From NCBI GenBank assembly GCA_009760855.2, contig WPIO01000057.1:2601001-2665000 (forward strand): DNA of 64,000 nt, read 5' to 3'. This document shows positions 33,546 through 45,584 of this stretch, in pieces. This DNA comes from Cristatella mucedo (taxonomy: Eukaryota > Bryozoa > Phylactolaemata > Cristatellidae). A program made the position numbers and the translations under genes. Every line of letters begins with the position of its first letter. Position 1 is the first letter of the stretch. Below the pieces are notes generated by a model that saw only the letters and a list, made by a program, of their open reading frames with translations, was not told where the DNA came from and did not search any database.

Positions 33546-34828
33546 TCCTGTGCGCTCTCCACTCTTGAATCGCTCCAGCCACATCGGGCGCCGGCGACTG
33601 CTTCGACGTGCGGGCGGCGCATCGTTGGGCGATCGCCACGTGCGCGCGCGAGTCGATTGTCCCAGCGAGCACACGACGTCGGGTAGCGCTTAGCCGCGAA
33701 AACGCGCTTCTTCTTACGCGCTCGCACTGCGGCGATTCGCTCGCGCCGCTCTAGCTGTGCCCAGGTCGCGCCGACGATCGAGATGAAGGTCCGGAGGCTG
33801 CCCTCGCGAGCTGCGCTCCAGCGAGCGAACCTCTCCGTCCGCTCTCGCACTCGGCCGACGGTGCCCCGCGGAACGGACGCGTGCTTTTTACCGCGGGCTG
33901 GCCCCCCCCCCGCGCGCGAGAACGGAGCTCGCACGCACCCCGTTCCTAGCCGGAGTTTCGCACTCTAGTCCGACGCTAAAACTGCGGTTTTAGCTCTACT
34001 CTGCGAACCCGCCGCGCCGACGCAGCGAGTTGGGGGCGGGGTGACGACGGTGTCGGGCCAAGTCTGGCCGATTTCGCCGGTTAGGGTCCGAGCGCGCGCG
34101 CCGCGAGCTGGCGTTTCGCTGGGCGCGACGCGCTCGGATGCTCTTCCGAAAATCCACGGCCCGACGCCCGGCCGGCCGGCCCGAATCGCGTGCGGCTGCA
34201 GGCGGAGCGGAGACGGCGCGACGAGCCGCCGCGCCGCTTCGCTGTTGGGCGGTGCGACGACGCTAATCTCAGTGCAAACAGAATTAGCTCTGAGCGGAGG
34301 TAATTGTTAAATTCTGTTTGCGTATCCCTTAGCCACCCGTGTAACGCTAGCCGAATGCCGCTCGGAGTGCGGCGAGTTTGTCGGTTATCAGCGTCGGCGG
34401 CGGCGGCCGCGCGCGCGCGCGCGCGCGCGCACGGCTTCGAGCCAGCCGGAGCTCAGCGCGACGAGATGAGCCGGCTACTCGGAGAGAGAGAGAGAGAGAG
34501 ACAGACAGGCTAGCGGACGTCGAGCGTTCGAGCCAGAACCGTTCGCGGCTGCGTCGCGGGCCGGCGGGCGGGCGGACGCCCTGGCGCACGCTCGCGCCTC
34601 TCAAATAGGGGCGCGCCGCCTATAAACACCATTGCCTAATTTAGGCAATTGATTTGGTTATTCGCCGCTGACTCAGTTGCGACGCGTCGGTGCACTGTCA
34701 AGGTCATCTCCAAACTCTCGGCTGCGGCGCGTCGCGGCCGAGGCTCTCCGCTAGCTACCACGAGGTCTCCCGGACGTCCCGCCGTGTTCCTGCCGTATTC
34801 AGCCAGTAGACGACCGAATGGCGAACTC

Positions 34829-34869
34829 GGCTCAGCCGCCGCCGCCGAAAAGGCGGCGGCGGCTGAGCC
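34829..34869. repeat. GC-rich perfect inverted repeat
   Basis: The 18-bp arm GGCTCAGCCGCCGCCGCC is followed by the loop GAAAA and the exact reverse complement. Confidence 0.9.
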
Positions 34870-34994
34870 AAAAATGCCAGCGACGGCAGCGGCGCCGCTG
34901 CTCATCGGGGCGGCAGCGGCACCGCGGTCTCGTCGACGGAGCGTGCGAGGCACTAGATCGATCCGGCGCTGACCGCCGGCCTACGGCAGTGCGT

Positions 34995-35115
34995 TGAACT
35001 CAGTCGCGTTTCCCTTTGCAGCAAATGTAAAGCGCCTAGAAAGAGATTGAGTTCTCTGAAGGCGCTTCATCAAGTGCATTATTATTTTTATTATCATTAT
35101 TATTTTTGTTGAACG
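34995..35115 (+). repeat. LINE-A tail
   Basis: CAGCAAATGTAAAGCGCCTA hairpin and ATT-rich tail inserted in the CpG island. Confidence 0.8.
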
Positions 35116-35309
35116 TGCGACGCCCGTTCAAGAGAGACGCGCCTGCCCCGCGCGCTGCAGAGGGCGCTAGCTAGACTGCGCGTAGCGTAGCCTCCCTAGT
35201 TTCTACCGAGAGCGCAACGACCAGCCGGAAGCAGGGGCAGCCTCGACAGACCTGGACTGAATGCTGCCGGTTCGCCTCCGCTCGCCACCTCTCTGCGGTA
35301 CGCCGTCTC

Positions 35310-35492
35310 TCTAAATAAATAAATACTAGCTGATTTAACAGCCTCTTTTTGCATAGCGACAGAAGAGCCTTGGCGGCTGTCACCACCGCTTCAGTGGCGA
35401 TAAAGGATTGCCCATCACAGGATTCGAACCCACGACCTCGGGCCGAGGTCGTGAAAAGCAACCGCCTTACCTAGTGAGCCATTACGGTCTCT
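35310..35492 (-). repeat. SINE-2 copy
   Basis: Near-complete, with AAATAAATAAAT tail and B box GGTTCGAATCC on the minus strand. Confidence 0.85.
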
Positions 35493-36210
35493 CTAGACTC
35501 TAGAGAGACGGCCGAGGATGCTCAAGAGCTCATCCTCCGCAGCTCATCCTCCGCGCGCCTTTCTCTATAATTTCAGCGTCAGGACGGCGCGCGAGCAGCT
35601 GCAGAATGGGACCGCCGACTGTCGCTAGCAGGAACTCTTTTTCAGCAAGCGTCGCCTTCGGTCACTTCCTTCGATTGGATCTGCCGACGTCGCGAACGGA
35701 CGTTGACGGCGAGCGCGGCATAGACGAAGCGACGCTCGATGCAGCTCGACAGGGCGGTCCGCCTCCGCCTCCGCCTGCGACTGACTGTTAGCGCCAGGGC
35801 GCGCCGAACGCACCGCGCGCATTGTGCACGCGCGACTCTCTCCCGTCGCGCGGTCAAGTCGCGCGCGCTCCTGCTGCCTCCGGTCTCCTGCGCCGGGACG
35901 GCGGGCGCAAGCGCCGCGCGCCGCTACCGATTGGCGTCCTTGTTCGCGAGCTTTGAAGGAGGAGGAGGAGGACGAAAGAGCCGCTCGCTCGTGCGCATTA
36001 TGGCGCGCTCAGTTCGCCAGGTGAGCTCGGCTAAACTTGGAAAATTGGTTCTTACGCAACCGAAGGCCAGATACTCAAGACGTTTAGCCGTCGCTGGTCG
36101 TTACCCGGCCGCTCGCGAATCGGCGTCACCCTATGAGCCCGGGAGGAGCGCTTTGATTGCTACTAGTTCCCAAAAACAGCTACAGCGGTATTGTCGGCGT
36201 AGTAGACTCG

Positions 36211-36584
36211 CTGTGAATTCGTAGCGTCTGCATCTAAGCAATTTGGAAGCCACCAACGGGCGCTCACCCGTCCAGCTAAAGTTGGGATCTTAGCCAGATG
36301 CCCCTGAATCGACAGGTAGTGTGTAGCCGCAAATGGCATCGACGATACGACACCAGTCTCGTTTCGGAGATCGTAGGGCAGCATTACTAACGAAACAGAC
36401 GGGACCGCTAGTCCTGCTCAATCATTCAACCGTTCAGTCGATTCTGGAAGAGCGTAAAGGCTGCTCTTCATGATGAACCATTCAGTTTAGGCTACAAAGT
36501 AAGAGGAAATTTAGAACTCATACTTACTAAACCTGGCTACTATCGCACGATCTAGAGGTTGCCACAAAACCGCAGCGTAGTTCA
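36211..36584. other. Unassigned stretch
   Basis: Nothing recognised between the CpG island and the next LINE-B fragment. Confidence 0.4.
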
Positions 36585-36775
36585 ACTGCTCTCCTGACTC
36601 TGCTATGCTTCCCACTTTCTCTTTGCTGCGTGAGAAGAAGTCTGCTGGCTACCGAATGAATACCGAAAGCCTTTTAGGCTGTGAGTGCGCTATACAAAAC
36701 TCTCATGCGTAATACTCACATGGTCTTTATGACTTTGTGGTGTTACAGACGGAGACACATTACATTACATTACAT
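36585..36775 (+). mobile_element. LINE-B 3' UTR and tail
   Basis: CTGACTCTGCTATGCTTCCC through GACGGAGACACATTACATTA. The ACATT repeat marks the LINE-B 3' terminus. Confidence 0.85.
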
Positions 36776-37569
36776 AGCCCCTGGAAGCGGGTTGTAGCCA
36801 CTAAGTACCTTCTGATTGTATCTACCTTATACCGTTTAATCAGCCAGATTGATTTGTTTTTACTTTTTTATTAACCCAGAATCAAATCGTAAGACATTAG
36901 TGGCGCTAGAGAGAGAAGTACATCGAAGAACCTCGATCGGCGTACAGTTTAGTAGAAGATTTGCACGATTATTTTAATAAGAATCACTCGCATCTCATCA
37001 TCAGATTATCGATACAAACAGCTGCCATTGGCTTATGGATTCAATAGGGTTGCTAACTATACGAGTCAATTTATTTGAGGTTAGGTCATATTCACGCATC
37101 CAGAAAAGCCTTTGTCCGCCAACTCGTGACAGTCAGATTTGGAAGCTTGCTTATGTGGCCCACCGAAGTACTCATGGGTGCAGAAGTTGTCACATAGAAG
37201 CAATACGTCAAGAAGTTTGCTACAGTTAGTGAGTCTCCTGGTAACGATGTTACAAAAAGCTTACAACTTACCGGCTCCATGCAACGTTTGTCCGTCCAAA
37301 TGAATAATCTTTTTGTGTTTTTTTGTGCTCACTTAAATGGCGCATGTCATAGCTAACCAATTGATTCAATGTCTTTCCAGCTTATGCAAAGTGCCTAGAA
37401 GGAAATTCGGTTCGCTCGTAATTCTGTTTAAATATTTATCAACATTACTAGTGTTGTTCTCTCCGACTAGTAGATGGTAGGACACATTCTTACAATTGGA
37501 ATTAATTGGTTCTGAAGAACCGTTCTGGTGTACCGATGTAAGAGTAGGGCAACCTGCTGAGTCCCGTTA
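36776..37569. other. Unassigned stretch
   Basis: No gene recognised. A weak LINE-A-like tail may lie at 37380-37430. Confidence 0.4.
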
Positions 37570-37865
37570 ACGTGATGCAACGTATCTCCGCCTGAAATTC
37601 CACAAAGGCGTAACGACTAAGCGGCCATCACACAGGTAGATTTCTTTAGCCTAAACTCAAAACCTAAGCCGCTTTCGATGAGCATATCTTGAACGACATC
37701 CGTGCTGCCACGCAAGGGAAATCGTTCGTACTGCACGGCTTTAGCAAGTGATAATAACAAGTCATTTTTAGAGCGCCGTAGAAGAACCATACTCGTCTCT
37801 CTATAGGCACTTTGCATGTGCTTGAAGGGTAGCGCGTCAATTGGTTGGTTGATGGTAACATTTTG
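37570..37865 (-). repeat. LINE-B tail and LINE-A tail fragments
   Basis: 37570-37685 matches the LINE-B 3' end (CGTATCTCCGCCTGAAATTC). 37745-37865 matches a LINE-A hairpin and 3' UTR. Confidence 0.6.
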
Positions 37866-38024
37866 AGGCTGGACTCACTCGCCAGGCTGCCGGCTTAACG
37901 GTGAGTGCGGGCGCACTGACATCGTACAGCGCGTTGTGGCCTTAGCGAACGCTTGTGGCTTTTGCCCGAGCTTTTGCCGACTGCAGTTTCGTGCTCGCAG
38001 CGGGAGATCGCACTCGTCCTCTTC

Positions 38025-38025
<1 letters not shown>

Positions 38026-38056
<31 letters not shown>
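38026..38056 (+). repeat. (GAC)n microsatellite
   Basis: About ten GAC units, giving poly-Asp, poly-Arg or poly-Ser in shadow frames. Confidence 0.9.
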
Positions 38057-38059
<3 letters not shown>

Positions 38060-38104
38060 GGCCATCGTCACAAGAGTCGCCCGCCAGCGACGACTGACGG
38101 TATT

Positions 38105-38700
38105 GTTCACCACTAGCCATTCGATCATGCTTCCTCTGCAGCAAATGTGAAGTGCCTAGAAAGAGATCTCTGAGGGTGCTATATATAATGTATTATTATT
38201 ATTATCATCACTATAAACATGCACTGTGTTAGAACTCCCGAGCACACAAATGAAGGACACTTCACGCGGACCCAGAAGGAAATGGTAGGCTTTTAGCATC
38301 TTTCTAAATCCCTTCATGTCAGGGATTGTCGCGAAGTCAGTCAGTAGATTGCTACGGTCTTTGGGAGTGCATAAACTGAAGGTACACGTATCTAAAGGCT
38401 TGTGGCTTTGTTAGAGGACAGCTAGCCGAAACTCGAGTCGGAGGAGCAGGTGCAGCTGCGGCGGTGGATAGGGCGAGGCGACGTTGTGAGGCGATACGAT
38501 GGTCGGAAACTGGACGATCTACTGGTGAGTGAGTGAGTGCACCTTTAATTCGACGCACAGTTCGACGGGGACCCTTTGCAAGTCGATAAGAAGCAATGTG
38601 ACGTAGCGTAATGTAAAGTGGCGCAGCTTCTACGTTCACACATGCAAGCGTAGCCTAGCGAAAAAGTTTTGCACCAGTTGTAAGCATCTCGTTACACCAG
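38105..38700. mobile_element. LINE-A tail (+) and degraded LINE-A (-)
   Basis: 38105-38205 is a + strand tail (CAGCAAATGTGAAGTGCCTA). 38220-38700 on the minus strand corresponds to the ORF2 C-terminus and upper 3' UTR, strongly diverged and locally GC-rich. Confidence 0.6.
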
Positions 38701-39365
38701 ACGGAAGATATTGTCAGTTGAATTACTTCTGTTACAGCTGCAGCTGCAGCAGCGGTTTTCCGTCTCCTGGCAAGGCGGACTCTAATTTAGCTTCTCGCTA
38801 AGCAAAGCCCCCTTCTCATCACCATTTATCTTGCCGATACACATTATCCCTAACCAACCGTCACTAACCAAGCCTTTTCTTTTACTTCAAAATACTTGGG
38901 GGAAAAATTTCGTTCTGTTAGAGTGCCTGGATAAAATGCTTCGCTTATTAAACTTATTTGTAGTAATCGCTTGAAAGCCAGCATCCCGCAAAGGAAGGCT
39001 CAGTCATTATTCATAAAGTATTTAGCAATTTCTTGACATCTTGAAATTGAGATGAATTCAGCAACGGTGAACAGAATGCTGATTACGGCTGCACTCATGT
39101 GCCAGCAGCTAGTCTCAGATTTCAACATCACAGCCGGCTACTGGACCGTCTAACCGGTCATCATTCTCGAGGCTTGTAAGAGTCTCTGCTGAAGGATTTT
39201 TAGCTGTCGGGAGACTGGGCGTGACCTCTCAGTAGACCCACTCAAGAGCAAACCGACTCAATTTTGTAACAGCGACGTTACAGGCTGACGCTTCTGCCGC
39301 ACCACTGTCTATAGATTGCTACAATTCGCACAATTTGGGCACGCATGTGACGTCGCTGAGAGCGG
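38701..39365. other. Unassigned stretch
   Basis: A weak LINE-A-like 3' UTR pattern appears near 38830-38950. Otherwise nothing is recognised. Confidence 0.35.
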
Positions 39366-39512
39366 ACTTCGCCGAGCTGGTTTGGTTCAGCGTTGAAAGT
39401 GCTCGCCCCGACCAAGGTTTGGCTGAGGTCATGGGCTCGAGCCTCGAGGCACATGTGTCAAGCGCCTGAATAGAGATTAAGTTCTCTTGGGGCGCTATAC
39501 GAATGACTTATT
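39366..39512 (+). repeat. SINE-1 copy
   Basis: Complete + strand SINE-1 from GCCGAGCTGGTTTGGTTCAG to the hairpin and AATGACTTATTTA. Confidence 0.85.
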
Positions 39513-40400
39513 TACGACCGGCAGCCCTCGGCAGCCGTCGTCCAGCTGTCCTTGAAGGAGCTACCTCTCGCCCGTAACCTCTTCCTCCTCGGAACCGGTT
39601 CCACCCGCGCGTCGCCGCACGCCGCGCGCGCGCCGGCGCGAGCTCTCTGGCACGCGGCGCCGCACCGCCGAAGAAGCCCTCTTCGCTCGGAGGACCGCGT
39701 TCCTGACTACGCCCGCCCTGCCCCGCCCTCTGAAGCGGACTAAGCCGCCGCCGCCGCCGCAGCAGCCGCCGCTGAGGGGGAGGGGCGCGCGCGCGCTTCG
39801 AGCCTCGAGCTCCGCTCGCTCTCGTCGTTTCCTCTCGCCGGGCCTGCCGCGCCTCGAGGCTCAAGCGAACGCTTCCCTTCCTGCGGCGCAGGCCCGCTGC
39901 ATGGGATCGTCCGGAGCTCGAGCTGCGCGCGGAGCTGAAATGCCGCTGCGTGCGCAGGTCCGTCCACTCGACGCCACTGCGGGAACGTCGCCGGCGGCGG
40001 CGGCGGCTGCGGCGGCGGCGGCTGCGGCTGCGGGCGAGCGCTGGCTTGGCCTCGCCAGAGCGGCTGAGCGGCGTCGCAGCGGCGGCTAATCGCGCGCCCA
40101 GCCTAAGGCGGCGCCCCACGCGTTCTGTTCGCGTCCGCGCCCGCTGCGACTGTCTCTCTCTCTCTCTCGCGTTCCCGCAGCGGCTCGTCGTTGCGACTTT
40201 CGGACGCCAGGCGGCGACAATGAGCAGCGATCGCTGCTCTCGATTATTTGGCAACTGCCGTCTATCCGCTCGCAGCGAGGTAGAGCCAATCTCGTGACAG
40301 TAGATTGCCTGCCTGCACGGCCATCCTCCGAATGAATGCGTCGTAGCACCCTGCGCTAGCACGGCTACAGCTCGATCCGTCGTCTGCTACTGTGGCAGGC
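39513..40400. promoter_or_regulatory. CpG-rich island
   Basis: High CpG density with GCC/GGC runs and a short CT repeat at 40144-40169. The minus strand is open for 284 codons (39508-40362), but the product is Arg/Ala/Ser-rich and featureless, as expected in high-GC DNA. I do not call it. Confidence 0.4.
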
Positions 40401-40764
40401 AACAAGATCCGTGCTGGGTGGCTAGAGTATTGGAATAGCACGCTCAACGGAGTACCTAGCTCCGGCGACAAGTCTGCATGTCGTTCGTTAACTTGTATTC
40501 AGAGCACACTGCCAGCCGGATTTAATCGCACAACCTCAAATAATCTTGCCATTCAGCGGCGTAGCGCTGATTGTAAGTATCCTTATCATTGCCATGTAGG
40601 GAGCGGCGAGATTCGCAAGTAGCGAGCTATTGTAGTGCACAGTCTTAAAGCTTATTCGACACGCGCTCAACCTGCTATCACGCAACTCGACTATCCCAAC
40701 AGGCTAAACGCTCCGGTGGGGCAATTTTAAAAGTTGCTCCTTCGAAGTCTGTGATTAGACTGAC

Positions 40765-40895
40765 GGAATGCTTAATAACAATAATATTAATACATTTGAT
40801 ATAGCGTCCTCAGAGAACTAAATCTATTTCTAGACACTTTACATTTGCTGCAAAGGAAGCACGATCGAATGATTAGTGCTTGCAGCGTCAGCTAC
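40765..40895 (-). repeat. LINE-A tail
   Basis: Minus-strand hairpin and ATT-type tail (AATAACAATAATATTAAT on +). Confidence 0.7.
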
Positions 40896-40899
40896 CCTT

Positions 40900-41250
40900 T
40901 ACTCGTACACTCATCAGCTGTTAGTTCCCCGAGGGGATAAAACCCTCTGTGACCCCGGCAATCGCTGCGCAATTAATCCGAGCGTAGCGGGGTGCTTTAA
41001 AAATGACGCGGGTGTACACTAAAACATATCCCCGCTCCAGGCCGCCCATGCCCACGCATCGCTCTGATGCGGCTCGATTTAGGGGCCGATAGCCCGGCTT
41101 TGTGCCTACAGCTCCAGGAGCGGGGACAGTTGGGGTAATGGCCCCACCGCCGAAAACCACTTGGTTGCAATATTTAGAGCAATATCGGAGCAGAAGAGCC
41201 CGTCGTTACATTATTTCGAAGGAGTGGAGTACTAGCTGGCCAACCTTAAG
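40900..41250. other. Unidentified GC-moderate block with hairpins
   Basis: Distinct from its repeat-rich flanks. The minus strand has a 79-codon ORF (40921-41160). The block is rich in short inverted repeats such as GAGGGGATAAAACCCTC, but it matches no structural RNA I can recall. Confidence 0.3.
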
Positions 41251-41869
41251 TAGAGTATTTATCGCTTTCCATATATGCATGCATGTCCGTATGTCTACAT
41301 AGGCAGGCGTGTTTGCATGCCTTTAAGTAAATAAATAAATATATATATATACATCTGTGTATGTAAACTGAAGTAGCTCCGTAGGAAAGCATGGCATTTG
41401 CCATAATTCTGCTCGGTCACTTTACCGGCTTGTGAAGGTAAACTAAACCTACTGCTCGGCGGAAATAAGTTGCAATACAATGCCTCCACGGCGTCACTGC
41501 TCGGTGCGTCTCGCACGCTTGCTTCTACGTCATGCGGCGGAGAAATATAATAAATAATTAAATAGGAATTAGGAATTGCACTTTAGACGTTGCGCTTGAG
41601 GTAAAGTGTCTCTCGTGGTTCATTGTCGCACGTACTAGCTTTTCATGTACTGAGATTCTCTTCGGTCTGGACCCCTTGCTCTGACCTCTTGTCCGCGGCT
41701 ACGTGCGTGAGCTGACAAACAGTGACGTTTGACTCGACTCTTTTCCCTATGATTTTAACTCTGGGAATGACTAAATAATGCGCGCCCCTTCGCTGGCTTA
41801 TTTATTCTTGCGTACTTTCACATTGCGTCTTAGCTTAGTTGTGTGGTGCTCACGAATCTACACTTCATT
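41251..41869. other. Unassigned AT-richer stretch
   Basis: Short (AAAT)n and (TA)n runs near 41330-41352. No gene recognised. Confidence 0.4.
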
Positions 41870-41975
41870 CAGGCAGCACGCGGCATTCTTTATTGTCGAC
41901 TGCAAGCGGGAGTAATAGTCGGTGCGGCATTTCAGCCGCCATACAGATGAGGCTGTTACATCAGCCGACCTTTAA
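41870..41975 (+). repeat. SINE-2 fragment, tail half
   Basis: ATTCTTTATTGTCGACTGCA and ATACAGATGAGGCTGTTACA match the SINE-2 body. The tRNA head is absent. Confidence 0.6.
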
Positions 41976-42137
41976 TTGACCTTTGTTGAACTCCCCGAAA
42001 TTTTTCGAAAAGCTCAATAAATCATATCTCTCATTTATGTAGCCGTAATCTGCCAAATGGAGTTAACCGCGCATCGTCTGGGAACTAATAACCGGAAGAA
42101 CGAGCCCGAAAGGTCATGGCGAAAGGTTGTAACCCTT

Positions 42138-42295
42138 AACTGGTTTGGTCAAGGGGTTCAGGTGCTCGCCTTTATTGAAAGAAATCATTGTGAATGCATG
42201 TGACGACCGAGGCAGAGGGCTCGTTCCCTACAGAATATTTGAAGCTACAGGGTAGAGATTAAGTTTCCTTGGGACGTTGTGCAAATAAATATTTT
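42138..42295 (+). repeat. SINE-1 copy, degraded, with small insertion
   Basis: CTGGTTTGGTCAAGGGGTTC head and AGAGATTAAGTTTCCTTGGG tail, with about 20 extra bases between A and B boxes. Confidence 0.6.
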
Positions 42296-42469
42296 CATAT
42301 AACTTTTAACCGGAAGAAAACACCCGCACACGTGGTCTAGCTGCTAAGGTAAAAGCTTGCATATATAACTATTCGCCGCAAGCTGACAGTTATCTGCGAG
42401 CAGAAGTTCGTGTTTACCGTAGAATTCGTGCGACGATAGCCAGAAATACAGGATCAAGTATTTTCGACG

Positions 42470-42680
42470 CAAGCAGTCAGCTCACCAGTCGCTACTATTG
42501 ATTCTGACGGTTTGCATAGCCAGGGCAGGAGTGGTATCTCTAAAGCATAAAAGTGACGATCGATTCCACTGGCCCGACTAATTTCTTTGAGAGGATCGGT
42601 ATGAATGAAGAGCAGCAAAGAACAGAAAACGGGTCCTCCCAGCGGAGCTCCTCGGCAGGTCACGTGATCTTTGCGACGTG
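42470..42680 (-). mobile_element. L2-type reverse transcriptase fragment
   Basis: The minus strand reads RGAPLGGPVFCSLLLFIHTD then PLKEISRASGIDRHFYA, a decayed GVPQGSVLGPLLFxIYTDPL..HGIxxHxYADD block. The DD of the catalytic box is lost. Confidence 0.65.
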
Positions 42681-43074
42681 ACGCCGCCACTCGAAGTGGA
42701 CTGAATGCGAACGCGCTAGTTAGACGTGAGGGCAAAGCCATGCAGCGAAATCCTCATGCGACAATACCGAGCTCTTTATCGATCGAGCAGAATATCGGGA
42801 CCAACAAAAGTGCTGTCAGCAGTGCAGCTTACGTGTCGGCTGAGATGGTGACTTTTCCTAATCTCTGCTGCTGCTGCTACAACGACAACTGCTCTCCTAA
42901 GGAGTCTATTACCACTGCAATACATGCATTACACAAGGTATCATCTTTGCCATCAGCCCCGCCGACCTGAGAGTGGAGTTTCAGTGAAGCGATGTCCCCT
43001 TAACTAGAGTGAGATTGTCGCGCTAATTAGCATGACTCAGCATGCTGCTGAGCGAGCGATAATCTTCTGTTACA
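42681..43074. other. Unassigned stretch
   Basis: A + frame of 99 codons (42671-42970) has no recognised domain. Confidence 0.35.
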
Positions 43075-44160
43075 CACTCAGTTGTACCTTTGCTTTGATC
43101 CCTCCCAGCCTTCGAGCACCTCAAATTCTCTAAACACACTAGCTGCATGCATTGATGACATCCGCACATGGATCGCAGCAAATTTTCTAAAACTTAACGA
43201 TGATAAAACTAACTTACTAGTTATGGGCAAACCCAGTGTGATCCAGAGATTGGACAGGCTGACTCTCAAAATTGGTTCTGCCAGCATATCTCCAGTTGAA
43301 TCAACTCGAAATCTAGGTGTCATATTCCAAAGTGACCTCTCGTTAGACGACCATATCAGCTCCACAGTCAAATCCGCCTATTTTCAGCTTCATAACATTG
43401 CTAAAATTCGGGCTTGTTTAGATAAAGATACCACGTCCAAGTTGGTCCATGCATTTGTGAAATCCCGTCTCGACTTCTGCAACTCACTGCTTACTGGCCT
43501 ACCAGCATGTGCGATCAGGCGATTGCAGCTGGTGCAAAACTCGGCAGCTAGACGTGTCTGCCGTGAGCGTTGCAGTTGCCACATTACTCAACTTCACGCC
43601 GACCTGCACTGGCTACCAGTCAAGCAACGGATTGACTTCAAGGTTTTGTCGCTCACTTTTAGGTCCCTTAATTCTATGGCTCCAGCCTATCTGTCAGATA
43701 TACTACCCAATCAGGCCAAGCATCGTACCACCCGCTTTTTGGAATCCAACAGTCTAGAAATACCTCGTACAAACCTTAAATCCTTTGGAGACGGTGCATT
43801 TAGTTCATATGCTCCCAAAGCCTGGAACTCCCTCCCGACCTGCGTCAGAACATCCCCTGACCTGACCACATTTAAAAGGAACCTAAAAACACACCTATTT
43901 ACGACAGCATTTAGTGGGTCCCTGTGATTCGTCCTTCACGTACTTATGCGTGCTGACACTGTGCATGCTGCCACTAACCACATTTGCATGCTGACCCTGT
44001 GCATGTTACCCCTAACCATATTATTCATTTCGTTTGTTTTTCAAGCATGATTTTACTTACCATTCAATTGCATTTCACTTTAAAGCAAATATAAAGCGCC
44101 TAGAGAGAGATTGAGTTCTCTGAGGGCGTTTTATCAAGTGAATTATTATTGTTGTTATTT
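43075..44160 (+). mobile_element. Best-preserved LINE-A 3' half with open ORF2 C-terminus
   Basis: Open from about 43082 to the stop at 43925-43927 without frameshift. Blocks in order: [92 protein letters not shown] and FSSYAPKAWNSLPTCVRTSP. It begins just after the YxDD box (YLCFDPS), so it lacks the catalytic residues. The 3' UTR carries repeated GCATGCTG motifs and ends in the hairpin and ATT tail. Confidence 0.93.
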
Positions 44161-44199
44161 ACATGAATCTAGGACAAATAAGAAGAGGGGATACTTGGC

Positions 44200-44565
44200 A
44201 GTAGTCGCTTTCTAGGACCTCAGGAACCAATCCAAGCTACTTAAATATTGGTCAAATGGCGGTAGATCAGAAAGTCTTTGGAACGAGCCTTTCATCCATC
44301 TAGTGAAGAAATTAAAGCCCATGTCGTGGCTTACCTAAGTTTTCCGCCGTTTTTGAAGTCCAGGAAGAAGATGGCGAAAGAATCTTCAGGAGAATGGGCT
44401 AGTTTTACTAGATGTTATTAAGTTAGCCACTTCGTATGCAGAAGTCTCAGGGGAATTTCTTAAATGAGCTCAAAGGTTGCGACTCAACGCATGCTTTAGT
44501 CGGAGGTGGCTATATGGGAGCACCGATATGGTTGAATTTTCTTTAAAGAAGACGGCAAGCTTATC
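44200..44565. repeat. Unclassified dispersed repeat, copy 2
   Basis: Pairs with 13590-14020 over several hundred bases with indels. No family identified. Confidence 0.5.
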
Positions 44566-45379
44566 AGCCGTAGTTGGTAATATCCGTATTATATATTGAT
44601 AATATTGAGAAGTATGATAATATTTAGACCACACGCAGTTGAAAAGCAAATGATTAATCCTCTCGTATAATTGCGCTTTGGGTCTGACTGGCAGGACGGC
44701 AGTTTGTAAGAATAAAATCCCAGCTGTTCTTTGCTTGTGAAGGCAGACAATGATGCTGCCTTTGAAGGGGACTACAGTGACGTCAGACCCAGACATCCTA
44801 CAGCGAAGTAACAGTCCGAACTTTAAAAAATACTTGGTAAATAGCTAGGCGTCTCTCTATGACTCCGTAAACAGGAGGTCTTCAGGTGCACCCACTCATC
44901 GAGAGGATATTGAAGTGTCGAGTTTAGTGCATCAATTAGAGTATTGAGACAAGTGGTAGAGTCTTAATGCAGATCAAGAAGACCTGCATAACTCCCAGAT
45001 TTCAAAAGTTTCTAAGCATCTCCACTTTTCAATTTGAGTGGCTAAGTAAGCTCAATGCTGTCTATACAATACGAAGAAACATACTCAGCAAAAGAGATCC
45101 AGGACTATTCAAAATATTAAGCCCTCAAACCACAAGGTCACTGGAGCAGACATCCTTAGTGATCAAAGGATACACAAGATTGTGACAAATATAAGTTACG
45201 TGACAAATGTGTTGGGTGTAGCTGGAATTCTCAAGAAAGTGAACAAATTAGAGGACCAAAACTTTGAAATGGTTATTGACATGAATTTATAAGTCTCCTG
45301 CAGACAATGATGACGTGTCACACAGAAATAAGAAATATCTCGGTGTGGAACTCTGAAAACCTTCATAAACAAAAAGATA
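44566..45379. other. Unassigned AT-rich stretch
   Basis: No repeat family or coding signal recognised. It may be a continuation of the unclassified repeat. Confidence 0.35.
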
Positions 45380-45490
45380 TTGCTAATACATTTGTATACC
45401 GCACCAAGAGAACTTAATCTCGTTCTTGAAACTTTCCACATCAAATGCAGTAAAGGAAGTATGATTGAATGATTATTGGTAGCATTCTCA
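45380..45490 (-). repeat. LINE-A or SINE-1-type tail remnant
   Basis: CATTTGTATACCGCACCAAG with AACTTAATCTCGTTCTTG: a diverged hairpin tail on the minus strand. Confidence 0.55.
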
Positions 45491-45584
45491 TATTTAGACA
45501 GCCAGAACGGAGTCCATAGATTTCAGCTGTGGGAGGCGTGGCCTTTGATGGCGATGTGATTGCAACTGACTCACATGTACCAAA

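Larger units (their letters stand above)
33550..36210. promoter_or_regulatory. CpG-rich island
   Basis: Very high CpG density, interrupted by LINE-A and SINE-2 pieces at 34995-35492. It contains TGACTCA (34669-34675) and TCAAGGTCA (34698-34706), an NR5A/ERR-type half site, near a TATAAA at 34621. A seven-codon ATG segment ending in CAG|GTGAGC at 36000-36020 could be a first exon, but this is weak. Confidence 0.45.

Noticed and set aside
39508-40362. 284-codon minus-strand ORF
   Set aside because: Low-complexity Arg/Ser/Ala product in CpG-rich DNA; opposite strand also open; no splice or domain support.
40895-40925. Hammerhead ribozyme core (CTGATGAG on the minus strand)
   Set aside because: The second conserved element GAAA and closing stems are absent.
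40921-41160. Spliceosomal RNA or 5S rRNA gene
   Set aside because: Compared from memory with U1, U2, U4, U5, U6, U11, U12, SRP RNA and 5S; none aligned.
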